In this document: piece by piece, positions 23,040 to 32,068 of the stretch | Layout: every line of letters begins with the position of its first letter | How positions within the stretch are numbered: the first letter of the stretch is position 1 | Assembly (NCBI GenBank): GCA_038210415.1 | Contig: JBBQWS010000030.1 | Span: 1-39,402 of the forward strand | DNA from: JBBQWS01 sp038210415 | GTDB lineage: Bacteria > Actinomycetota > Actinomycetes > Prado026 | Length of the DNA stretch: 39,402 bases | Reading direction: 5' to 3' | Program-made: the position numbers and the translations under genes | The notes under the pieces: model-generated | What the model was told of the DNA's origin: nothing | Seen by the model: only the letters and a program-made list of their open reading frames with translations | The model's database searches: none

Positions 23040-25532
23040 ATGGGACTCACGACACGAGCTGGTCGGCACGCATCGACGGGACGGCCACCGGCCGCGAAGG
23101 TGGCTGTCGCGATCGGCGTCTCGCTGTCCTGGGTCCTCGCCGCAACGGGTCCCGCGGCGGCGGTCAACGCGCCGCAGTCGACGGTGGTGTCGACCAACCC
23201 GGCCGACTTCACCCCCCAGGTCATGGATGGCTCGGTCCAGTCGATCGTGCAGATCGGCAACAAGATCGTCGCCGTCGGCACGTTCACGACGGTGCGGCAG
23301 ACAGTGGCCTCAGCCAATGTCACACGAAACCGGATCTTCGCCTTCGATGCCACCACTGGCGCGATCGACCTGTCCTTCAACCCCAACCTGAACGGCGCGG
23401 CCAACTCGGTCGACTCCGACGGTACGTACGTCTACGTGGGTGGGTCGTTCAGCACGGTCGGCGGTGTCAGCCGGTCGCGCGTGGCGAAGCTCACGGTGGC
23501 TGGCGCCCTGGTGCCGGGCTTCCTGAGCCCCAGCGCCGCAGTGAACGAGGTGGTCGTCCGCGGAAGCCGCCTGTTCATCGGCGGGGCCTTCAAGAATGTC
23601 GGCGGCACAGCGAATCCGCGCTTCGCGCTCGCGGCGTACGACAAGAACACGATGGCACTGCTGCCCCAGGTCGCGGTGCCGTTCACCGGCCTCTACAACG
23701 GTGGTAGCACCAACATCAAGCGCTTCGACGTCTCGCCCGACGGCAGCAAGCTGGTCGCGGTCGGCAACTTCACCTCTGTAGGTGGCCAGCCGCGTGCCCA
23801 GGTCGCGGTCGTCGACCTGCCCGCCACCGCAAACGCCACGGTCGCGACGTGGAGCACGGACCGCTTCAACGCCGCCCACAACGCGTCCTGCGCGAGCGTC
23901 TTCGACACGTTCATGCGTGACGTCGACTTCTCGCCGGACGGCAGCTACTTCGCGGTGACGGCCACCGGAGCGTTCGGCGGCGGCCTCGACGCGGGCACCC
24001 TCTGCGACACCACGACCCGCTGGGAGTCCAAGAGCACCGGCAACGACCCCACTTGGGCCGACTACACCGGTGGCGACACCACCTACGGCGTCGCGGTGAC
24101 CGGCGCAGCCATCTATGTCGGTGGCCACATGCGCTGGGAGAACAACCCGTACCAGGGTGATCAAGCCGGCGCCGGTGCCGTGCCTCGTGAGGGCATCGCC
24201 GCACTCGATCCGGTCAACGGTCTCCCGCTCACGTGGAACCCTGGTCGCGCCCGCGGCGTCGGGGCTCAGGCGTTGTACGCCACCTCCACCGGGTTGTGGG
24301 TCGGCAGCGACACCACCAGGATCGGCAAGGAGACCCACTACCGGTTGGCCTTCATGCCGCTCGCCGGCGGCACGTCGATCCCGGTGGTCCCGGCCTCCAG
24401 CCTGCCCAACACCTTGTTCCTGGCCCAGCGTTCGCCGACCGGTTCCGGCGGCACGTACTACCGGGTCAACACCGGTGGCCCGGCTCTGCAGTCCGGCGAC
24501 AACGCGGCCGACTGGAGTGTGGACACCGCCTTCCGGAACGACGGGAGCAACAGCGTCGACTGGGGCAGTGCGCCGCCCGTCGACGCCACAGTGCCCATGA
24601 GCACACCGGCCGTGGTGTTCCAGACCGAACGGTGGGACCCCGACGACGCCACCGAGATGCACTTCGGCTTCGCCGTGCCTCTAGGCCGCAGCATCAAGGT
24701 CCGGCTCTACTTCGCGGACCGCTGCGACTGCACCAGCACGGTGGGCAGCCGGGTGTTCAACGTGTCCGTCGACGGCGTCGCGAAGCTGACCAACTTCGAC
24801 ATCAATGCCTCGGCCGGGCACAACACCGGCACGATGCGCGAGTTCGCCATCACCAGCGACGGCACGGTCGACATCGACTTCGGGCATGTCATCGAGAACC
24901 CCCTCGTCGACGCGATCGAGATCGTCGACGCGGCTGGTGGCGGCACCCCACCAACGCCCGGGGCGCTCATGCGACGCTCCGTCGACGCGGCGGGCAGCCC
25001 CACCTCCGCGGCTACCAAGGCGAACTCCGCGATCGACTGGTCGCTGGTGCGGGGGGCGTTCCTCGTGAACGGAACCCTCTACTACGGTCTGGCCGACGGC
25101 CGTCTATACGCGCGTACGTTCATCCCCGCGACCGGGGTCGTGGGCGCGTCGCGCACCGTGAACCTGTACGACGACCCGGACACCGGCGAACGCATTCCGT
25201 TCGCGATCGCGAATCTCACGGGCATGGCCTACGACACCTCGACGCACCGGTTGTACTACACGCTGTTCGGGGACAGCCAGCTCTATTTCAGGTACTTCAC
25301 TCCGCAGAGCGAGGTCGTCGGTGCCCAGACCTTCGTCGGCGACAGCAACGGCGTCGACTTCTCCGCCGTGAACGGGCTGACCCTCGCTGGGGGCAGGCTC
25401 CTCTACGGCTCGGCAGCAGACGGTGCCCTGCGTGCCGTGCTCCTCTCTGGGGGTGCGGTGACGGGCAGCCCGACAGTTGTCAGCTCTGACGGCAGCTGGA
25501 AGTACCGGGCGATCTTCGTGCCCAGCGCCTGA
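23040..25532 (+). CDS. Secreted beta-propeller (DUF5122-like) and malectin-domain protein
   Basis: An 830-residue exported protein. A signal peptide (basic start, VAVAIGVSLSWVLAATGPAAA) ends near residue 41. Residues ~45-440 contain repeated VGGxFxxVGG-type blades (VYVGGSFSTVGGVSRSRVAKL, LFIGGAFKNVGG, LVAVGNFTSVGGQPRAQVAVVD), typical of the DUF5122 delta-60 beta-propeller. Residues ~455-640 match a malectin-like carbohydrate-binding beta-sandwich (YYRVNTGGPALQSGD, FQTERW, VRLYFADRCDCTS, RVFNVSVDGV, DIDFGHVIENPLVDAIEIVDA). A further ~190 residues (LYYGLADGRLYARTF and similar) form additional blade-like repeats. No LPxTG or C-terminal helix is seen, so it should be released. Starts at ATG 23040 after GGGGTGG. 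Function, perhaps glycan binding, is inference. Confidence 0.82.
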   Translation: MGLTTRAGRHASTGRPPAAKVAVAIGVSLSWVLAATGPAAAVNAPQSTVVSTNPADFTPQVMDGSVQSIVQIGNKIVAVGTFTTVRQTVASANVTRNRIFAFDATTGAIDLSFNPNLNGAANSVDSDGTYVYVGGSFSTVGGVSRSRVAKLTVAGALVPGFLSPSAAVNEVVVRGSRLFIGGAFKNVGGTANPRFALAAYDKNTMALLPQVAVPFTGLYNGGSTNIKRFDVSPDGSKLVAVGNFTSVGGQPRAQVAVVDLPATANATVATWSTDRFNAAHNASCASVFDTFMRDVDFSPDGSYFAVTATGAFGGGLDAGTLCDTTTRWESKSTGNDPTWADYTGGDTTYGVAVTGAAIYVGGHMRWENNPYQGDQAGAGAVPREGIAALDPVNGLPLTWNPGRARGVGAQALYATSTGLWVGSDTTRIGKETHYRLAFMPLAGGTSIPVVPASSLPNTLFLAQRSPTGSGGTYYRVNTGGPALQSGDNAADWSVDTAFRNDGSNSVDWGSAPPVDATVPMSTPAVVFQTERWDPDDATEMHFGFAVPLGRSIKVRLYFADRCDCTSTVGSRVFNVSVDGVAKLTNFDINASAGHNTGTMREFAITSDGTVDIDFGHVIENPLVDAIEIVDAAGGGTPPTPGALMRRSVDAAGSPTSAATKANSAIDWSLVRGAFLVNGTLYYGLADGRLYARTFIPATGVVGASRTVNLYDDPDTGERIPFAIANLTGMAYDTSTHRLYYTLFGDSQLYFRYFTPQSEVVGAQTFVGDSNGVDFSAVNGLTLAGGRLLYGSAADGALRAVLLSGGAVTGSPTVVSSDGSWKYRAIFVPSA

Positions 25533-25552
25533 GTTGCCCACTGCTGGACGGC

Positions 25553-28165
25553 ATGGAACGCAGGAACGACAATCGCAGGATGCGGCTGCTCGAACGGGAG
25601 TCCCACCTGGGTGCCCTGATCGAGTACGCCCACGAGGCGAGTTCGGGCCAGGGACGGCTCGTGCTGCTGTCCGGTGAGGCCGGCGTCGGCAAGTCCAGCC
25701 TGCTGGAGCAGCTCGAGGGCGAGCTTGTCGGTGCGCGGTGGTCGTGGGGCGCGTGCGACGGCCTGTTCACACCCCGGCCGTTGGCTCCGTTGCACGACAT
25801 CGCGGGGCAGCTAGGCGGTGAGCTCGCCGACCTCTGCCGCGCCGGCGCCGCCCGCGACGACCTGTTCAGCGCGCTGCTGCGCAGGATCAGCAACCCCGCG
25901 TTCACGGTCTGCGTCATCGAAGACATCCACTGGGCCGACGAAGCGACGCTCGACCTGGTCCGGTTCGTGGGACGGCGCATCCGCGGGCTGAGCGTTCTGC
26001 TGGTCGTGACCTTCCGCGACGAGGGCGTCGGCCCGACCGACCCGCTCCGGGTGTGCCTGGGAGAACTGGCGACCCAGCGGACGACACGCCGGTTGACGCT
26101 GCCTCCGTTGTCCAGTCGGGCCGTGCGGACATTGGCCGCCGACAGCGAGTTCGAGCCGGAACAGCTGTACGAGCTGACCGGCGGGAACCCGTTCTACCTG
26201 ACCGAGATCCTCCGTCACGGGGTCGGGGACCTGCCCAGCTCGGCCCGTGACGCGGTTCTGGCACACGTCGCCGGCCTCGGCGACCAGGCTCGCTATGCCC
26301 TCGAGGTCGCCGCCCTGATCGGTTCCCGGGTCGAGACGTCGTTGTTGTGCTCGGTGGCCCTCGCTCCCCCCGTCGTCATCGACGAGCTGCTCGGCAGCGG
26401 GATGCTCAGGGACGACGGGCACCGGCTGCGCTTCCGACACGAGATCGCCCGATTGACCGTCGAGCAGACGATCAGTGCGCACCGCAAGGGTCCGATCCAC
26501 CGCGGCATCCTGGACACGCTGCTTGAGTCGCGGTGCGATGACGACGCACGGCTCGCCTTCCACTCGGCGGGAGCCGGCGACAGCGGACTCGTCCTGCAGT
26601 TCGCGCCGCGGGCCGGCCACCGGGCCGCTGAGGCAGCTTCGCACCGGGAGGCGGTGGCGCAGTTCGAGCGGGCACTGCGCTTCTCGCACGGCGCAGACGA
26701 CCGGACCAGGGCCGGGCTCTACGATGCGCTGGCCCAGCAGACTTCCCTTGTCGATCGTTGGAACGACTGCGCTGAGGCCTGCGAGTCCGCGTTGGACCTG
26801 TGGCGTGCAGTCGGTGACCCGCTGCGCGAGGGCGCCACGCTCGGCCTGCTCTCGCATGCGAGATGGCGGCTCTGTCGTGGCCACGAGTCGCAGGACGCCG
26901 CCGAGCTCGCCATCGACGTGCTCGAGCCGCTCGGCCGGAGCCCTGAGCTGGCACGCGCGTACGCGCACCTCGCCGCCACTCGCATGGCCCAGAGCGAGAG
27001 TGAGGCGGCCATCGAGCTCGCGAGGTACGCCCGCGAAATCGCCGAACCCATGCGCCTGCATGATGTCCTCAGCGACGCCTTGAACACCGAGGCCTGCAGC
27101 AGGGCGGAGACCGGCGGGCCATGGCAGGGACCTCTCGACGAAGCGCTGCGGATCGCCGTCGACCACGACCTGCTCAAGCAGGCGGGTCGCGCGTATGCCA
27201 ATGCCTACAGTCTGTTCTGCACGTCGATGAGGTTCGCCGAGGGTGAGCGCTACTACGTCGACGGGGTGGCCTACTGCGACGAGAATGACATCAGCACCTT
27301 CGGCAGCTGCCTGCGCGGCCAGCGCACCTGCGCTCTGGTCCGCCTGGGCCGCTGGGACGAAGCCGGTGCGATGTCGCTCGGGCTCCTGAGCCTCGGCACA
27401 TCACCGGTCAACCGCTTCAACCCGCTGCTCAGCCTCGCCCTCGTACGTGCTCGACGCAGCGAGGACGGAGCGTGGGAGTGCCTCGACGCGGTGCTGGCCT
27501 CCGCCGAAGGGCTGGACGAGCCGCCGTACCTCGCCATGGCGCACCTGGCGCGCGCCGAGACCCGATGGCTGGAGGGCGACAACGACGCCGCTGCGTCCGA
27601 GATCGGACGCGCCGAAGCAGCGGTCGTCCGCTGCGACCTGATGTCGCGAAGCGAGGTAGCCGTGTGGCGACACCGCATCGGCGGAGAATCCGCGCTTGCC
27701 GGCCCGTTCGTCGAGCCGCACTCACGACTGCTCGCTGGAGACTTCGTCGGCGCGGCTGCGGGGTGGAATGCCCTCTCCTGCCCGTACGACGCGGCGCTCG
27801 CGCTCCTCGATGCAACGCAGGAGGCACCGGTGCGCGAGGCGCTGACCCGGTTCGACGAGCTGGGCGCCACGGCCGCCGCCCGGTTGGCCAGACAACGACT
27901 GCGTTCTCTTGGCGCGAAGTCCGTCCCGTCGGGCGCCCGAGCGACAACGCGGGCGGATCCCGCTGGCCTCACCCGGCGCGAGCGTCAGGTTCTCGAGCTC
28001 ATGTGTGTCGGGCATACCAACGACGAGATCTCGGGGCAGCTCTTCATCTCGTCCAAGACCGTCGACCATCACGTCTCCGCCGTGCTCGGCAAGCTGGGGG
28101 TCGGTTCCCGCAAGGTGGCGGCCGCCGAGGCCGTGCGACTCGGGCTGGTCCCCCAGAAGCGGTAG
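25553..28165 (+). CDS. LuxR-family transcriptional regulator with AAA-type ATPase domain (LAL type)
   Basis: A large 870-residue regulator. An N-terminal NTPase domain has Walker A GEAGVGKSS (41-49) and Walker B VCVIEDIHWAD, followed by FRDEG and the ELTGGNPFYLTEIL motif. The middle ~450 residues are helical, TPR-like. The C-terminus (about 805-870) is a LuxR helix-turn-helix (LTRRERQVLELMCVGHTNDEISGQLFISSKTVDHHVSAVLGKLGV). LAL proteins bind ATP and an inducer, then activate transcription of neighbouring genes. It starts at ATG 25553 (ATG 25580, MRLLERE, is an alternative) 20 bp after the propeller gene, and lies 113 bp before a DUF4242 gene that may be its target. Confidence 0.93.
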   Translation: MERRNDNRRMRLLERESHLGALIEYAHEASSGQGRLVLLSGEAGVGKSSLLEQLEGELVGARWSWGACDGLFTPRPLAPLHDIAGQLGGELADLCRAGAARDDLFSALLRRISNPAFTVCVIEDIHWADEATLDLVRFVGRRIRGLSVLLVVTFRDEGVGPTDPLRVCLGELATQRTTRRLTLPPLSSRAVRTLAADSEFEPEQLYELTGGNPFYLTEILRHGVGDLPSSARDAVLAHVAGLGDQARYALEVAALIGSRVETSLLCSVALAPPVVIDELLGSGMLRDDGHRLRFRHEIARLTVEQTISAHRKGPIHRGILDTLLESRCDDDARLAFHSAGAGDSGLVLQFAPRAGHRAAEAASHREAVAQFERALRFSHGADDRTRAGLYDALAQQTSLVDRWNDCAEACESALDLWRAVGDPLREGATLGLLSHARWRLCRGHESQDAAELAIDVLEPLGRSPELARAYAHLAATRMAQSESEAAIELARYAREIAEPMRLHDVLSDALNTEACSRAETGGPWQGPLDEALRIAVDHDLLKQAGRAYANAYSLFCTSMRFAEGERYYVDGVAYCDENDISTFGSCLRGQRTCALVRLGRWDEAGAMSLGLLSLGTSPVNRFNPLLSLALVRARRSEDGAWECLDAVLASAEGLDEPPYLAMAHLARAETRWLEGDNDAAASEIGRAEAAVVRCDLMSRSEVAVWRHRIGGESALAGPFVEPHSRLLAGDFVGAAAGWNALSCPYDAALALLDATQEAPVREALTRFDELGATAAARLARQRLRSLGAKSVPSGARATTRADPAGLTRRERQVLELMCVGHTNDEISGQLFISSKTVDHHVSAVLGKLGVGSRKVAAAEAVRLGLVPQKR

Positions 28166-28177
28166 GGGACGAAGATA

Positions 28178-28211
28178 GGGAGCACCGCACACAATCTGGG
28201 TGGTCGCTCCC
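28178..28211 (+). terminator. Hairpin after the LuxR regulator, possible terminator or operator
   Basis: GGGAGCACC (28178-28186) can pair with GGT-C-GCTCCC (28202-28211) with one bulged base around a 15-base loop, just past the regulator stop. There is no clear U-tract, so its role as terminator is uncertain. Confidence 0.3.
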
Positions 28212-28222
28212 GATTCGCTCAC

Positions 28223-28241
28223 AGGTAGAGCGGGCCTACCT
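28223..28241. promoter_or_regulatory. Inverted repeat AGGTAG-N7-CTACCT upstream of the DUF4242 gene
   Basis: Perfect 6-bp arms with a 7-base spacer lie 38 bp before the start codon of the DUF4242 gene. The form fits a dimeric DNA-binding protein site, and the LuxR regulator immediately upstream is the obvious candidate. This is inferred from position only. Confidence 0.4.
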
Positions 28242-28278
28242 TCGCCGACATCAGCTGCAAACGACGAAGGAGACAGCG

Positions 28279-28530
28279 ATGCCGCTCTACATGGACATGC
28301 ACAACCTCGGCGCCGGCGTGACGGTCGCCGATGTGGCCCAGGCGCACATGGCCGACCTGCAGACGCAGGGCAAGTACGACGTGCGCTACCTCCGCTACTG
28401 GGTGAACGAGGACCAGGGCAAGGTCTTCTGCCTCGTCGAGGCGCCGTCGTCAGATGCCGCCTCGACGGTCCACCGCGAGGCGCACGGGCTTGTGGCCGAC
28501 GACGTCTTCGAGGTTCAGGAGGGTTCGTAG
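28279..28530 (+). CDS. DUF4242 / SCO4226-type nickel-binding small protein
   Basis: An 83-residue ferredoxin-like-fold protein without a signal peptide, MPLYMDMHNL at the start and the family STVHREAHGLVADDVFEVQEG at the end. The related Streptomyces protein SCO4226 is reported to bind nickel. Here His and Asp/Glu residues are present in the STVHREAHG segment. Homologues are often beside LuxR-type AAA regulators, as here. A clear GAAGGAGA ribosome-binding site precedes ATG 28279. The biological role is unknown. Confidence 0.8.
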   Translation: MPLYMDMHNLGAGVTVADVAQAHMADLQTQGKYDVRYLRYWVNEDQGKVFCLVEAPSSDAASTVHREAHGLVADDVFEVQEGS

Positions 28531-28624
28531 CCCGCATACCCCCGGCGCGTCCTAGACTCGAGGTGAGCGAGCGCTGACGCGGTCGATGCGCGGCTCTGGT
28601 CGCGCCCGGCTGTGGAGGCGTGTC

Positions 28625-29560
28625 ATGACAACTGCCGCGATACGAACCGCGGGGCTGACCAAGCACTTCGGCCGCGTCGTCGCTCTCGACAACCTCGACC
28701 TCGAGGTGGCCGCCGGAGAGATCTTCGGCTTCCTTGGGCCAAACGGTGCCGGAAAGTCCACCACCATCCGCCTGCTGCTGGGACTTCTGCGGCCGACCGC
28801 CGGTGCGGCCTGGCTGCTCGGCGTTCCGGTGGCCGAGGTCGAGCGGGCGCACCGTTCGGTGGGCTACGTCCCGGGCGACGTCTCGCTGTGGCCGCAGCTC
28901 ACGGGCAGCGAGATCCTCGAGCTGCTGGGGAACCTGTCGGGAGGAGTCGACGGCGCGTTCCGGGACGAGCTCGTGGAGCGCCTCGACCTCGATCCGAGTC
29001 GCCGAGCCCGGGCGTACTCCAAGGGCAACCGGCAGAAGATCGCGCTGGTGGCAGCATTCATGACTCGGCCGGACATCCTGATCCTGGACGAACCCACGGT
29101 CGGGCTCGACCCGCTGATGGAGGCCGAGTTCCAGGCACTTGCCCGCGAGGCCGCAGCGCGAGGGCAGACGGTGTTCCTGTCGTCGCACCTCCTCGACGAG
29201 GTCGAGGACTTGTGCCAACGGGTGGCGATCCTGCGCTCCGGGGCCCTGGTGGAGGTCGCTGCCCTGGACGACTTGCGCAAGCTCACGACCACCATCTTCG
29301 AGGCGACGTTGACCGGCCCGACCCCCGGCTTCGCAGATCTGCCCGAGGTGCTCGGCGTCGAACCGATGGACGGCGGGGTGCGGGTCACGGTGAGCGGCGC
29401 GCCCGGCGAGGTGATCGCCCGGTTGAACGCCGCGGGCATCAGCCGGCTGCACAGTCGGGCACCGACCCTGGAGCAGATCTTCCTGACGTACTACCAGACG
29501 AGCTCGGCCCAGCGGGAGGCCGTCGCGGCGGCGCACGGCGCCACCGGTGCCGTGACATGA
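28625..29560 (+). CDS. ABC transporter ATP-binding protein
   Basis: Cytoplasmic ATPase subunit, 311 residues. Walker A is GPNGAGKST (38-46), the signature loop reads YSKGNRQK in place of LSGGQ, Walker B is ILILDEPTVGLDP, and the switch His is in SSHLLDE. The variant signature and the C-terminal domain (after VAALDDLRKL) are typical of CcmA/DrrA-like exporters. The start at 28625 removes 13 unconserved residues. The ATG of the permease overlaps its stop, so the two form one exporter. Confidence 0.93.
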   Translation: MTTAAIRTAGLTKHFGRVVALDNLDLEVAAGEIFGFLGPNGAGKSTTIRLLLGLLRPTAGAAWLLGVPVAEVERAHRSVGYVPGDVSLWPQLTGSEILELLGNLSGGVDGAFRDELVERLDLDPSRRARAYSKGNRQKIALVAAFMTRPDILILDEPTVGLDPLMEAEFQALAREAAARGQTVFLSSHLLDEVEDLCQRVAILRSGALVEVAALDDLRKLTTTIFEATLTGPTPGFADLPEVLGVEPMDGGVRVTVSGAPGEVIARLNAAGISRLHSRAPTLEQIFLTYYQTSSAQREAVAAAHGATGAVT

Positions 29561-31191
29561 CCGACTTCGCGGTGCGACCTGCGCAACCGGACCGAGACGC
29601 CCGGGCCACCAGAACCGTCCTCACCCTGTCGAGCCGCCTGGTCCGACGCAGCGCCGTGCTCCTCGCTGGGTCCGCTGCGGCATATGTGGTCATCGAGATC
29701 GCCAGCTACCGGGCCGCCTACCCGAATGGGGTGTCGCCGCTGCAGTTCGCGATGTTCCAGGACAACCCGGCTGTCCGGATGATGCAGGGCGTCCCCGTCG
29801 CGCTGGACACCGCCGGCGGCTTCACGGTGTGGGACGCCGGCTGGATCATCCAGCTCATCCTCGCGGTCTGGGCGATCCTGACCGCGAGCCGGCTGCTGCG
29901 CGGCGAGGAGGACGCTCAGCGCACCGACCTCGTGCTCGCGGGACCGGTTCGAGCCACCTCGGTCACGAAGTCGGCGATGGTCGTCCTCGGCGTCGCATCG
30001 TTGCTCGTGGGCGGCACGGTGACAGCTGCCATGATCGTCGCAGGCGCCGGGTTGCGTGGACCTGTGCTGTTCGGCCTGGGGCTGGCCGGCCTGACCGCGA
30101 CTTTCGCGGGCGTAGCTGCAGTGACCAGCCAGCTCGCTGAGGTTCGTCGGCGCGCGGCCGCATTCGCCGCGGGATTGCTGGCCATCTCCTACGTGCTTCG
30201 CATCGTCGGGAACAGCACCGACGGCAGGTCATGGGTGCGCTGGACGACCCCGTTGGGCTGGATGGACGAGCTCAAGCCCTTCGGTGATGCCGACCTGAGG
30301 GCATTGCTGCCCATGCTGCTTGTGCCCGTGCTGCTCGCCGCTGCCGCCGTGGAGCTCCGTCGGTTGCGCGACACCGGTGGCGCGCTCCTCGTGGCCGACG
30401 CCAGCCGGGCGCCGCGGCTGCGCCTCCTCGGCAGCCCGGTGGCCTTCGCCTGGCGAAGCAACCGGGCAGTCCTCGCCGGCTGGATCGTGGGGCTCGGCGC
30501 GTACGCCGCGGTGATGGGTGCACTCGTCGGCACCATGATCGACTGGCTCGCCCAGGACCAGCAGTATCAACGAGCGTTGGCCGCCCTCGGACTCGATGCG
30601 GCGCTCACGACTCTGGGGTTCCTCGCCATGATGGCCACGGCGCTCATCGTGGCGGTCGCGCTTCAGGTCGCATGGCGGATGGGTGCGGCACGCAGCGAGG
30701 AGGAGTCGGGCCGGGCTGAAGTGATCCTGGCGCGGCCGGTTTCCCGGCTCCGTTGGCTTGGTGGGCACGCGGCGTTGTCATTGCTCGGCGGAGCGCTGCT
30801 CACCCTGACCACAGGTACGGCCCTGTGGCTCGGCGCGGTGGCGTCCAGCTCGGACGAGATCAGCTGGGATGCTGCTATGCGTTCGGTGGCGAACGGGCTG
30901 CCGGTGGTGGTGCTGATAGGCGGGTTGGCGGTCTTCTCCTTCGGGGTGCTGCCCCGGCTCACGGTTGCGATCCCGGTGATCGTGACGGTCGTCGGCTATC
31001 TCCTGACGCTGCTCGGGCCGGCGCTGCACTGGCCCGCCTGGGTGCTCGACCTGTCGCCGTTCAGCCACCTTGCCTGGGTGCCGATGGCGCCTTGGGCAGC
31101 CACCGCGGGAGTCGTCATGACCGGTATCGGCCTGCTACTCACGGCGGTCGGGCTGTTGGCCTTCCACCGGCGCGACGTCGTGGGCGGCTGA
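29557..31191 (+). CDS. ABC transporter permease (polyketide-antibiotic-exporter-like)
   Basis: Integral membrane protein of 544 residues with about twelve hydrophobic helices in two related halves. Each half contains the RLLRGEEDAQRTDLVLAGPVRA / RMGAARSEEESGRAEVILARPVSRLRWLGGH motif characteristic of actinobacterial exporters annotated as polyketide antibiotic exporters. The two-half layout means one polypeptide may form the full membrane channel. It overlaps the ATPase stop by 4 bases (ATGA). The exported molecule is unknown, and no antibiotic biosynthesis genes are nearby. It converges with the secreted-protein gene (19-bp gap). Confidence 0.87.
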   Translation: MTDFAVRPAQPDRDARATRTVLTLSSRLVRRSAVLLAGSAAAYVVIEIASYRAAYPNGVSPLQFAMFQDNPAVRMMQGVPVALDTAGGFTVWDAGWIIQLILAVWAILTASRLLRGEEDAQRTDLVLAGPVRATSVTKSAMVVLGVASLLVGGTVTAAMIVAGAGLRGPVLFGLGLAGLTATFAGVAAVTSQLAEVRRRAAAFAAGLLAISYVLRIVGNSTDGRSWVRWTTPLGWMDELKPFGDADLRALLPMLLVPVLLAAAAVELRRLRDTGGALLVADASRAPRLRLLGSPVAFAWRSNRAVLAGWIVGLGAYAAVMGALVGTMIDWLAQDQQYQRALAALGLDAALTTLGFLAMMATALIVAVALQVAWRMGAARSEEESGRAEVILARPVSRLRWLGGHAALSLLGGALLTLTTGTALWLGAVASSSDEISWDAAMRSVANGLPVVVLIGGLAVFSFGVLPRLTVAIPVIVTVVGYLLTLLGPALHWPAWVLDLSPFSHLAWVPMAPWAATAGVVMTGIGLLLTAVGLLAFHRRDVVGG

Positions 31192-31210
31192 GGCGTGGGC
31201 CCTCGGCGGT

Positions 31211-32068
31211 CTAGCGGCGGTGCGCCCAGGGTGTCCTCGACCAGACGGCACTGACACGGTGCCCGCGGCGGTCCAGCCGCAGCGCTTGTTCGTCGGTGTA
31301 GGCCCGAGCCGCCTGGCCGAGCCGGACGATCCTGGTCAGGGTCAGCGTCTCCTGTGCGTCACCACCGATCGCGCCGATCTGCACCAGCCCCACCCCAGGC
31401 GCGTAGTACTTGACCTGCTTGCCGTCCTCCGGCGCGAGCGGGCTCCACTCCTCGACGACGGTCACGTGGTCGAAACACCCGACCGGCACGCAGAGGTGCG
31501 CTCCGCGACGGATGACCTGGCCGACGTCGTAGAAGTCGATCCGCGGGGCCCGACCCTGCACGAAGGCCGGCGACCCGACGCGTGGATGCCCGGGAACGAG
31601 GACCCCGCCAGCCGCCTTTGCCAGGCCGGACACCCACGTGCTCGGCGCCCCGGCGAACTCGCCGTCCTGGTACTCCTCCGGGTACTCGGCCATCGTGCGC
31701 ACGTCGCCGTTCAGGTCTTGTGCGAACAGCGCGAGCTCGGCCTCCTGCAGCTGGCCGTCCTGGATGTCGCGGTCCCACGTGACCCTCGTGCGCACCCCGT
31801 CGACCTGCTTGACCAGGTCGGTGACCGTGAACACGACTCGGTGGTGGTGCCGCCCGTCCGAGTCCACGACCGTGCCGTCGTAGACGAACTCGGTGCCCGG
31901 CTCCAGCGGGAACCACCGTGACCCCTCCTCCGGACCCGTGGCTGTGGCCCGAGCAGGGGCTGTGGCGTGCGTCCCAGCGGCCGCCGCTGTGCCCAGGCCG
32001 GTGAGGCCCAGGAGCAGCGAACCGGTGAACGCGGTGACCAGCACCGGGGTCCTGCGACTACGCGACAT
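31211..32068 (-). CDS. Secreted protein of unknown function, end of the RND operon
   Basis: A 285-residue protein with a Sec signal peptide (MSRSRRTPVLVTAFTGSLLLGLTGLGTAAAA, cleavage near AAAAG). The mature part begins after an Ala/Thr/Pro-rich stretch with WFPLEPGTEFVYDGTVVDSDGRHHHRVVFTVTDL, then ELALFAQDLNGDVRTMAEYPEEY, and HLCVPVGCFDHVTVVEEWSP with two cysteines that may form a disulfide. It looks like a beta-rich extracellular domain. I do not recognise a named family. The ATG at 32068 overlaps the upstream RND stop by 11 bases and follows AGGAGAACCCC, so it is co-translated with the transporter and may be an extracellular partner. Confidence 0.78.
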   Translation of the reverse strand: MSRSRRTPVLVTAFTGSLLLGLTGLGTAAAAGTHATAPARATATGPEEGSRWFPLEPGTEFVYDGTVVDSDGRHHHRVVFTVTDLVKQVDGVRTRVTWDRDIQDGQLQEAELALFAQDLNGDVRTMAEYPEEYQDGEFAGAPSTWVSGLAKAAGGVLVPGHPRVGSPAFVQGRAPRIDFYDVGQVIRRGAHLCVPVGCFDHVTVVEEWSPLAPEDGKQVKYYAPGVGLVQIGAIGGDAQETLTLTRIVRLGQAARAYTDEQALRLDRRGHRVSAVWSRTPWAHRR

